A stretch of 64,000 nt of DNA from Stachybotrys elegans (taxonomy: Eukaryota > Ascomycota > Sordariomycetes > Hypocreales > Stachybotryaceae), in the NCBI GenBank assembly GCA_020746835.1, contig JAGPNK010000020.1, forward strand, positions 310,001 through 374,000, in the 5' to 3' direction. The translations under genes were made by a program, and so were the position numbers. This document shows, piece by piece, positions 37,724 to 46,784 of the stretch. The notes under the pieces are model-generated. The model was not told the origin of the DNA and made no database searches. It worked only from the letters and a program-made list of their open reading frames with translations. How positions within the stretch are numbered: the stretch's first letter is position 1; each line of letters begins with the position of its first letter.

Positions 37724-39287
37724 TTGAGCATATGCCGGGCCCTCAGGATTACGAGGTGGTACAGTGCGGCTTGTCCGAGGACGCGTAGGTGGGTGTTGCT
37801 CACGATGCCTACGGTTGGCCTCGTCACCAGCTATTCCCGCAAGGTTACCAGCCGCGAGGGCTCCTAGTCCAATGGGATGGCAAATTCAACGTCAAACGAG
37901 AGTAGCGTGTCTGAAAATAGGCTGGCTGTCTACGCGGTAGTGCCTTGACGGCCACCACAAGTCAGACGGTATCTCGGCACACGGTACGTACATGGCAGTG
38001 CAGCATGGGCTGGGCCAACTCAAACGCCGCCCGTGGTGCAGCAATGGAGGTTCCCGAGGCGCTGGGATTGACTGGGCTGTGGGAATGCCGCTTATGTCCG
38101 GCCATGATTTGCATTTTGCATGATAGGTAATGGGGCTCAGCGGGGGGCGAGTCGGATAGCCGGTGCCGGGAGCCGATTAGTGAGTGAGTGGTGGCAGACA
38201 GTGTGCCTGTTGACGCGTCCAGCGGTCTGGCTCCCTTATTTTTAATTCTTTGGTTCCCGCGTATTTGGCTTTCGGCAAGATTCTCGAGGACGGGGAGGAT
38301 TGAATGCCGGGAGAGGCAGTGTGTGATTCGTGACGGGAGGCGCAATTTTGGGGTCCCGAATTTGTCACATACCCGAGACCTATGCCGTCATAGGCTCCGG
38401 GATGGAGATGCCGTCATGGAGAGGTGTTTGTGGCTGCAACAGCGGACAAAAAGGTGTTTGGGTGCATGAGTCGGTGTTGATGTCAGGGAGCAAAGACGCG
38501 TGGCATTTCGTAGGCAATCAAATCAACACACTCCCACTCGTTGATGCGCTTCCTTGTTTGGTAGATCAAACAAAGAGTGAGCAAGAGAGGGAATCCCGCC
38601 GGATGGAATGCCTCCCATCGTGAAGTTGAGCGTCAAATTGGAGGTTGGGCGGCGCGCGTAATTTTAGGAGAAGAAATGGTCAGGTGCAATCTGCAATAAC
38701 CGTCTACAGGCGCTGTAGTGGGGGGAGATGAAATCGTCAAGGCACCAGGGCTTGGCAGCTGGTGCTTGTTTGCGCCAAACATCCCTGCTCGATAACCTGG
38801 ACCAACTCCACAACTCGCCTCCCCTCACAATCCAAGGACACGACAGACACGATGGAAGGGGGACGCGCAAGCCAAGACCGGGGCCATCGTCATGGCCCTC
38901 CGTGTTCCCAATCGGCACAGGTGACGACTACAAACGCACGTATGTACGACCGACCGACCGACCTGTCTGAGTGAGATGGGATGGGATGGCCGTCCGAACG
39001 AACCGAGAGCCTTCGCCACAGCATCAGTGGTCGCCATGACAAGATGCTAGCCCAGAGCACGGCTAGGCGGCCGGGGCAAAACCTGGGCTATCTTTCAGCT
39101 TGCCCCACGATTCCTGATTTCCCTCCCAGCGCCCAGCGAATTGGGGTTCACTGCCACTTGGCTTGGCTCGGCCGACCGATCAGCCCTGCCACGCAAGCAC
39201 CCCTGGCCGCTCCAGGACCGATACGGCCCGAGTAATTCCCTTGTCATGAATTGATTGTCATGATCCAAGCCAGTTCGCCTGGCGGCA

Positions 39288-39444
39288 TATAGATGCTGTC
39301 AGTCGCACACCAGCATCTCCATCTCTAGTCTCCGACTTCTACTCCTACTCCTACTCCTCCCCCCCCTTCCCCATTCCTCTCTTCCGCTCCCCTCTCCTCC
39401 TCTACTTCCAATATCCTCGGCTCCTCGGATTCTCATATCCACCC
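39288..39444 (+). promoter_or_regulatory. Core promoter and CT-rich leader of the aspartic protease
   Basis: A TATAG-type box (CATATAGAT, about 39286) lies about 155 bp before the start codon. It is followed by a pyrimidine-rich tract with TACTCCTACTCC repeats and a CCCCCCC run. TATA plus CT block is a common layout for regulated, highly expressed filamentous-fungal genes. Confidence 0.5.
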
Positions 39445-41174
39445 ATGGCCTCCTCGCGGATAGCCAGGGCCGTCGCGCTGGCAGTGCTTGCCAGCGAGTG
39501 CGCAACCGCCACTGAACTGATGTTCCCGCGCGCAGTCCATGGCAATGGCTTCCTCTCAGTCCCCGTCGGTACCGTCGACAGACCGCACAATGCGAAGCGC
39601 CAGGAGGGACACCCCGTGACGACAACCCTGGAGAATATGGACTTCTTCTACGCCACAGAAAGTGAGTATAGGCCTCACCCTGCTTGCGAATCTGCCTTGT
39701 ATATATCCGCCTGCCGTGAAGTGGCTCAGAGCTGATATGTAGCGTCCTTGCGCTTTGTTAGTCGGCATTGGCACGCCTCACCAGGTTGTCAGAGTCCTTG
39801 TCGACACGGGATCCAGTGAGCTCTGGGTCAATCCCGACTGCAGAACCGCCGGCTCGGCTTCCCAATCGCAACAGTGCCGCTCCTTTGGCCAGTACAACCC
39901 CAGCGACTCGACCACGCCGCCCGTCGGCCCCTTTGGCAGCGAGACCATCAACTACGGCGACTCCTCGGACGAGTCGACCCAGACGTCGGTGCGCATCCGC
40001 TACTACACCGACGACATTGGCCTGGGCAACGCCACCATCACAAACCAGACCTTTGGCGTCGTTAGCTCCAGCGAGGACCAGTCCACTGGCATCATGGGCC
40101 TCGCCCCCGACGTATTTTCCGGCTTCGATGGCCAGACCCCGTACAGCCTGCTCCTCAACACCATGGCCGACCAGGGCATCATCGCCAGCCGCACCTTCTC
40201 CCTCGATCTGCGCCATGCCGAGGCCGAGACGGGCGCCATCATCTACGGAGGCGCCGACAGGAACAAGTTCATCGGCCAGCTTGAGAGCCGCCCCATCATC
40301 CGCGGCCAGCGGGGCGAGTTCCGCCTAGCCGTCGAACTGACGACGCTCGGCCTCACTGTCGACGGCTCCGACAACTACGAGCTGACGGGCAACGACACCA
40401 ACGTCATGCTCGACTCGGGCACCACGCTCTCGCGCATGCACTACTCGGCCGTCCAGCCCCTGCTTGAGGCCCTCGGCGCCATCGGCGACGGCGAGGGATA
40501 CTTTGTCGTCCCCTGCGACCTGCGCGACGCCTCGGGGAGCGTCGATTTCGGCTTCGGCTCCAAGACTGTCCGCGTGCCCTTTAGCGACTTCATTCTCGAC
40601 GTAGGCGACCCCAACTACTGCTACGTGGGCGTGGCCATCACCACCGATCAGCAGATTCTCGGCGACACCGTCCTGCGTGCCGGCTACTTCGTCTTCGACT
40701 GGGACAACGAGTCGGTCCATATCGCCCAGGCGGCCAACTGCGGCGACAATGACGTAGTGGCGTTTGGATCGGGGAGGAATGCGGTTCCCGACATCGAGGG
40801 CAACTGTCAGGAGAGTGATGCCGCTTTTACGGGAGGAGGTCCCGAGGTAAGACTTTTTTCTTCTTTCTTTTTTATTGTTATACTTGTTCATTGCTGACAT
40901 GCTTTGCTTGCAGCCCACACGCGCCACGCAGACCTACCCGACCCAGGCGTACACCACCACATACACCGTCACGTCATGCCCAGAGTTCGAGAGGGGATGC
41001 CGCACTGGCGTCGTTACGACACAAACCATCGAGGCCGTCACGTCGCGCGCCAGGGAGACCATCACCGTCACAGCCGGCGGAGGCGGAGGCGACAGTGCCG
41101 GCGCGCACATGGAAGTGTTCGGTGGCATGGTGGCGGGCTTTGGTGCGCTGGCCGCCGCCATGAACGCCATGTAA
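39445..41174 (+). CDS. Secreted pepsin-type (A1) aspartic protease, probably GPI-anchored, 520 aa
   Basis: An aspartic endopeptidase of the pepsin family, yapsin/OpsB-like, acting at the cell surface or outside. Exons are 39445-39661, 39762-40846 and 40914-41174, giving 521 codons including the stop. A signal peptide (about residues 1-22, LAVLASECATA) is followed by a short propeptide with a KR site (about residue 51, NAKRQEG). The two catalytic motifs are VDTGSS (Asp87) and LDSGTT (Asp290). The pepsin blocks GIGTPHQ and GYFVFDWDNESVHIAQA are present, as are N-glycosylation sites such as NAT and NQT. The last exon encodes a Thr-rich linker and a Gly-rich stretch. It ends in a hydrophobic tail (FGGMVAGFGALAAAMNAM), which predicts GPI attachment and so residence in the plasma membrane or wall. 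Such enzymes process surface proteins or attack host and substrate protein. Confidence 0.92.
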
Positions 41175-41820
41175 GTTATTCTGCATTTGTCCTCGGGTTA
41201 GGTTTCTTTCTTTTGCATGGGCTAGCGCATCATGGGGATTCATCATCATCTTGGCGTACCTACATATAGCGAGACTCGGATCATGAGAATATATCAACAC
41301 GGCGTTGCATTTGCGCTGGTTTGTCTTTGCTTTTCATCTTTTCCTATGTGGGGTGTGTCTCACTTGTTTCTCGCTTCATGCAAGCCACGCGATCTCTCAC
41401 TCTTATTTCCCCGCGCTGTTCTTACTGATTGCCGTGTGGCACCGGCATGATCTGTTCCACATGTCTTACGCAGAGCTGTATGCCACGGCACCAAGGGAGC
41501 AGGGTGTGAGTCCGGGTTTGCTCCCTGGCTCCCTTTATAGCTGTGCATTCGAGCAACGACCACATGACAGATGTGCCCTGTACACGCACCTCTTCACTGC
41601 TGTGCTGAGGACAGGGCAATCCTGGCGCATGATTCACCACGCGCTCCGCTGTACAGTGCGGCGCTTGTTTGTCCTGTTCGTTGTTTTCCTCGTCGACCCA
41701 GCCTTGAAGGCGAGAAAAGAAGAAGAAAAGGGCTTCACTGTGGCTTACTTTTATGCAACGTTTTACTGAGAAGATGGCACCTTCATCCACATTACATTTA
41801 CTTTTCGACATACAGCGGCC
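41175..41820. other. Spacer between protease and 511-aa gene
   Basis: The 3' flank of the protease and promoter of the next gene. A 154-codon open frame (41305-41769) has no ATG start I trust and no domain. I see no other feature. Confidence 0.5.
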
Positions 41821-43356
41821 ATGACCTACGAATCCGATAGTTCAGACCCCAGCTATTGGGCCAGCGACGCATCGAAGAGCTACGATTTCGACACGACAGG
41901 GGACACGCTCGTTAACACCAGCGATTTATTTGAAGAACCAGAGCCCGAAGAGCCCGAGGCGGAGGAAATTGTTTCGGCTTCGCGCCGATGGCTTCCACCG
42001 CAGTGGTTCTGGCTTCTCCTGCTCGCCTGTCTCCTCTTCGACATGCTAAGGGATGGTCTCAGCGGCACCAACGCAGTCGTATTGCAAAAGCTCGACGTTC
42101 TGGATGAGTTCGTCCAGCTAATGCAGGAGCCCGCAGAACTCGGCCTGTCTGTTGTCACGTACTATGGGACGCTGGCAGACAGTATGCACACGCTCGGCGT
42201 TGTGCTCGAAGACTATGACGGCCTTCTTTTCGACTTTTGCATTCCCACATCAGAGGCTTACGCACGACGCAACCAGTACCATCTCACCTATAAATATCAT
42301 TACAATCATCCACCTCCTAGCTGTGAAACTTGTCCCTTTGGTGACGGCAAAGGTATCTTTGAGCCTATCAAAGCCGCTCGCGAAGCACTGGTTCAGCTAG
42401 AGTCGACTGTGCGCGCGCTGGCCTCCGACTTCCATGGCACACAAAGCCACCTTGTAACGAAGCTTACTGCAGATGCCCTATTATTAAGGGAACATGTGTA
42501 TCGAAGCCAGCAATACTTGGAGAAGGATGAGGCAGACACCATCGCGAAGAGCACTGGTATACCTATTCTTGCGATATTGAGTACGCGGTTGGAGGCATTG
42601 CTTGGAGAGCTCCGGCCTGCTTGTCAGCACTTGGGCGCTTTTCTGGACCGCGTATGGCAAGAGGTCAGGGTATACGAAACGTTTGTGGCGCATTGCGAGA
42701 GATGCATCATCCCAGCAGCGCAGCATCTCCAGTACCACATGGAACTGGGTGAGTCCAGCTCCTCGAAATGGTGGAGACCCGCAAAGGCTGCGAACTGGAT
42801 CAACCGCCCGCAGCAGCCATACGACGAGGCGAGGGATTTCCTGGATTTCGGCCTGCTTCCACCTATTGTGAAGTTCGAGCGCGCGGTGTCTGACCTTGAA
42901 AAGTCATACAAGCAGTGCGTCGGTGGTGACGACAGTCTGATCCACCGATACGAGCAGATGCTTCACAAATCGAAGCAGTTCCTGCCCCAGCCGCCTAGGC
43001 CCAGGTCTAGACTTGCTGTGTTGTTAGAGGGCCTGATCCCAGCGCTCAAATACCGGCTCTTCTTGCCAGCAGAGCAACCCGATCAAACATGGCTAGACAG
43101 AAAACTCGGCGTGCAGTGGTGCGTGCCCGCAGCAGACGAAGTACTAGAAGCCCTGCTGGCGTTGCAGAAATGGGCATCCATCTCCCAAGAACAGTCCGAG
43201 AGGGAGGTCAGCCACATGCTGGGCCGGGCGCAGGACTGGGCACGGGATAGCCTTAAGCGGGCGCACCTGGCGTGGTGGTGGCAGAAGCAGACGATTAAGA
43301 AGATTGCCGAGAAGAGCTGGGAGTCGCCAAGTTTGGACGAAGTAGGCCCCTTTTGA
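41821..43356 (+). CDS. Unrecognised single-pass membrane protein, 511 aa
   Basis: I do not recognise the family. It is one uninterrupted frame from the ATG at 41821. Residues 1-55 are acidic and Ser/Asp-rich, including an EEPEPEEPEAEE stretch. RR and aromatic residues come before one short hydrophobic segment (about 61-76, QWFWLLLLACLLFDML). The remaining 430 residues look alpha-helical and soluble, with many Leu/Glu/Gln/Arg heptads and Trp-rich segments (KWWRPAKAANWIN, AHLAWWWQKQT), and no second clear membrane helix. An acidic N-terminus before a single anchor suggests a tail-in-cytosol or organelle membrane protein, but topology is uncertain. It sits between a secreted protease and an acyl-CoA ligase on the same strand. 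ATG follows TACAGCGGCC, so an upstream noncoding exon could splice just before it. Confidence 0.72.
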   Translation: MTYESDSSDPSYWASDASKSYDFDTTGDTLVNTSDLFEEPEPEEPEAEEIVSASRRWLPPQWFWLLLLACLLFDMLRDGLSGTNAVVLQKLDVLDEFVQLMQEPAELGLSVVTYYGTLADSMHTLGVVLEDYDGLLFDFCIPTSEAYARRNQYHLTYKYHYNHPPPSCETCPFGDGKGIFEPIKAAREALVQLESTVRALASDFHGTQSHLVTKLTADALLLREHVYRSQQYLEKDEADTIAKSTGIPILAILSTRLEALLGELRPACQHLGAFLDRVWQEVRVYETFVAHCERCIIPAAQHLQYHMELGESSSSKWWRPAKAANWINRPQQPYDEARDFLDFGLLPPIVKFERAVSDLEKSYKQCVGGDDSLIHRYEQMLHKSKQFLPQPPRPRSRLAVLLEGLIPALKYRLFLPAEQPDQTWLDRKLGVQWCVPAADEVLEALLALQKWASISQEQSEREVSHMLGRAQDWARDSLKRAHLAWWWQKQTIKKIAEKSWESPSLDEVGPF

Positions 43357-43801
43357 CAAGAACAAGGGCAATGGGGCTTAAGCAATGCGAGTGCGCGACG
43401 GAGATGGCTTGAAGGATCGAGTCTAGGAAGAGGCGGGGGATTAGCATTTCGACGGGGAACGAGGGGCGATGGGCCGACATGTCGAAGCAGCAGCAGCAGC
43501 AGCAAAAGCCCGTTTGTCTGTGTTATTCGGTGCAGAGAAACCAGCCCGCGCGGGGAAGGAGAGGTGGGGGCAGCTTCTCCAGCTTTCCAGGTCGGCAGAT
43601 ATCCTTCGTGGGGAAGGAAGCATGGGGAGGGTCCAAATTTCCGTTGTTCCACCCGCCTTGTCATCCTACTCTTCACCGTAGCCTTAGGTCCCATCTACCT
43701 GTATATTCTCCGCCTCTGAATCTCATCGTCTCTGCTTAATCTTTCCAACAGCCTGCCCGCCCGCTCATTCCTTGCCTACATCTTAATCCCCCTCCTCAAC
43801 A
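43357..43801. promoter_or_regulatory. Spacer and probable promoter of the acyl-CoA ligase gene
   Basis: 445 bp between two co-directional genes. It includes an AGC trinucleotide run at 43486-43504 and a CT-rich stretch (about 43670-43800) just before the start codon, as expected of a fungal leader. I see no TATA box. Confidence 0.45.
43486..43504 (+). repeat. AGC trinucleotide repeat
   Basis: Six tandem AGC/GCA units in noncoding DNA between two genes. In one frame they give a short fake poly-Gln or poly-Ala. Confidence 0.85.
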
Positions 43802-45821
43802 ATGGTCTTCCACCCTCCAGCATGGGTCCCCAAACTGAAAGGTGCGTGAGAACCTCGGCTCTCCCACAGCTTGAGACGCAAGCAGCTAACACTCAACCCA
43901 AAGACTTGCCCGATTCCATCACCATCGAGGAGTTTGTAAACAATGAGGCCTACGGCCGTCGGCCCTTTGCCTCCTCGCGCAATCCGTACACTTGCGGCCT
44001 AACGGGCAGGACTTTCTCCGCTGCCGACGTCGCCCGAAGGACTGGCTACCTCGCTCGCGCCATTGCCTCGCACCTGGGCTTCAATCCAAGCGAGGGCACT
44101 CCATGGGATAGAGTCATTGCTGTGTATTCACTCAACACTGTCGGTAGCTCCTGTTTACCACCACGTCATGGTCCTCTGCGCTCACCAGCCACCTCCGGAC
44201 ATAGATTGACTACATCCCCCTCACCCACGCCGTTCATCGCTTGTCCGGCATTGTCACCCCTGCGAGCGCCGCTTACTCGTCCGAGGAGCTAGAGCACCAA
44301 CTGCGCTCCTCGGGCGCCTCTGCCATATTCACCTGTGTTCCGCTTCTCGACGCGGCACGCAAAGCCGCACAAGCAGTGCAGATCCCGGATCAGCGCATAT
44401 TTCTCCTCCCCTTGGCCGACCACCGTCAAAATGGTCTGCCGTACAAAACAGTAGACAACCTCGTGCGCGAAGGAGAGGGCCTTCCAGAGCTTCAACCGTT
44501 GCATTGGTCAGAGGGCCAAGGATCGCGGCAGCCTGCTTATTTGTGCTACTCAAGCGGTACCTCGGGACTTCCCGTACGCGGCTCCCTCGCGCCATGATAT
44601 GCACGCTAACCATGCAATGCAGAAAGCTGTCATGATTTCACACCTCAATGTCATTGCCAATGTCATTCAGACGTACCTCTACGAAGCTCCCTCGCGGCAA
44701 CATCTGGCCTTTGAGACCCAGACCAACCTAGGCCTCCTACCCCTCAGCCATATTTACGGACTCACAGTCATTGCTCACAATGCACAGTATCGGGGCGATG
44801 AGGTCATCATCCTCCCGCGATTCGAGCTTGCTTCCTTCCTGGCCGCCATCCAAAAGTACCGTATCGAACAGCTCACCGTTGTCCCACCCATCCTGATCCA
44901 GATGATGAACAACATAGCTACCTGTCGCAAGCATGATCTCAGCAGCGTCCGTTTAGTGTACAGCGGAGCCGCTCCTTTGGGTATCGAGGTCGTTGATGAC
45001 GTCCTAAAAGAGTACCCGACGTGGCACATTAGTCAAGGATACGGTATGTCCTCTGCTCACGAGTTCCGCTGCGGTACTAATTCAAGGTTTGAAAGGCATG
45101 ACGGAGTCAAGTCCTCTCATAATATCCACCTGCGAGACTGATCGCCTTCTCGGCTCCTCTGGCAGTCTCATCCCTGGTGTCAAGGCCAAGGTGATCGATC
45201 ACCAAGGCAAGGAAGTGGCGGAATATGACACCCGTGGCGAGCTACTCATCCAGTCACCCTCTGTTGTCCTGGGCTACCTCAACAACGAAAAGGCCAATGC
45301 CGAGACCTTCGTATGGCACAACGACGGCCGCTGGCTCCGTACAGGCGACGAGGTCTTAGTTCGCAAATCGTCCCAGGGAAACGAGCACTTCTTCATTGTC
45401 GACCGTATCAAGGAGCTCATCAAGGTCAAGGTACTTTCCACACAAACCCCCATCACCCTCCCTAAATACACGCTGACACATTTCCAAGGGCCACCAAGTT
45501 GCCCCAGCCGAGCTGGAAGCACATCTCCTCGCCCACCCCTCCGTGTCCGACTGCGCCGTCATTCCCGTCCCGGACCCCAACGCTGGCGAGGTGCCCAAGG
45601 CCTTCGTTGTAAAGGCCAAGACCGCCGCTGGCAAGCCAGAGGACGAGGTGCGAGCCGACATTGTTCGCCACGTGGAGGGGGCCAAGGCCAAGCACAAGTG
45701 GCTCAGGGGTGGCATTGAGTTCATCGATGAGGTTCCCAAGAGTGCGAGCGGGAAGATCCTGCGCAGGCTGCTGCGGGACCGCGAGAAGGAGGCTCGCAGG
45801 TCTGCCGGGGCGAAGTTGTAA
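43802..45821 (+). CDS. Peroxisomal 4-coumarate-CoA-ligase-like acyl-CoA synthetase, 577 aa
   Basis: An ANL-superfamily enzyme that activates a carboxylic acid with ATP to an acyl-AMP and then an acyl-CoA. Exons are 43802-43841, 43904-44139, 44205-44573, 44623-45043, 45096-45430 and 45489-45821; the phases fit and give 578 codons including the stop. Motifs: CYSSGTSGLPKAVMISH (ATP phosphate loop, about 205-221), GYGMTESSP (about 354-362), RWLRTGD, DRIKELIKVKGHQVAP, and PKSASGKILRR with the catalytic Lys near 556. It ends in AKL, a type 1 peroxisomal targeting signal. Fungal members of this group activate phenylpropanoid or fatty acids. The second intron uses a weak donor (GTCGGT) to give the family-typical YSLNTIDYIPLTHAVHR joint. 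The true donor should be checked. Confidence 0.92.
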
Positions 45822-46784
45822 CGGTCGTATTCCTCCTCGTCATTGCCCTCGTCGTCGTCTTTGTCATCCGGTACAATAGGTGTTGTCGGGCAAAACAGGC
45901 GTATTGTCATCTGGCTTGGAGCGGCGACTCTTAAATCCACGGCTTCTACGTCTGTCAGTGGCATTGAAGCTGGACGAATCAGAGTGTTGGTCGTGAACGG
46001 GTGGCTGACGCGCCAAAGGAGGGAACATGGTCTTGCGCTCCGAACCCTTGCTTCGGGGAGTCCACAGAATTTGTCTTTTACATAGATAGCCTGAGTGTTG
46101 TGTGTTAGTTGTGATTCGATTGGATACTGAGCTGGGTAGATGGCCCTACGCAACATGAATAAATAAGTCTGCATACAACCAGGACTGTCCGCAGCCACAC
46201 TCGTCACATGGTGAGCCAGCTTCTTGGTCGTGAGCCTACGCAGCTGAGGACATCCGCCGGCTTCACAGTACCTACTCCATCATCAAAGGACTAGTCATAT
46301 CACGAGGCAAAGGCAATGGGAACACAGAGTGAGCCAAATAATATTTGGATTAATTACTAATTACACAACCGGCGCAGCGGGTATAAGGTTGATTCGGCCC
46401 AGAATCATTTTGTCCCTTGTTCAGAAAAGTACACACAAAAACCGTTTCCACACCAATGCTATGTTTCGTAAGGATCGTAAGAATGGTATTTGGGAAGCTA
46501 CCGTCACACACCCCATCAGCAGCCGGCGCAGTTGGAGACGCGGGTGCCGATGATGCTGGGTGCGGAGGATGGAAACCACCAAAGATGCGTCATTGCGCAG
46601 CAATATCGGTAACAGGAAATTATCAAAACCAATTGTGTACATGTAGTGAGATCCAAAGTGCTATTAACCCATTTATCCAAACCATAGAGGATAAGAAGCG
46701 GCATGCACTGGATTCGTTGGGGCTGTGAGAGATAAAAGAAATAAGGAAACTGCTTTTGCTTTGCTTGCAATGTAGCCAAGGCGC
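45822..46784. other. Intergenic region between convergent acyl-CoA ligase and adhesin genes
   Basis: 3' flanks of a plus-strand and a minus-strand gene. The sequence is moderately AT-rich at 46290-46780. I see no gene and no clear repeat. Confidence 0.5.

Larger units (their letters stand above)
33233..39444. other. 6.2-kb gene-free region with microsatellites
   Basis: I find no defensible gene here. The first 200 bases are the probable promoter of the 628-residue gene. Microsatellites cluster at 33690-34440 (GT, ATGGAC, a C tract and CTT). From about 36100 to 38700 the DNA is visibly richer in A and T than elsewhere, with a 16-base T run near 37708. Open frames are under about 235 codons, overlap on both strands and often start with GTG or TTG. 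The last 150 bases are the CT-rich promoter of the aspartic protease. Confidence 0.5.

Noticed and set aside
45356..46207. 283-codon open frame on the minus strand at the end of the acyl-CoA ligase
   Set aside because: It overlaps the real plus-strand exons of the ligase and reads as low-complexity sequence; no family is seen.
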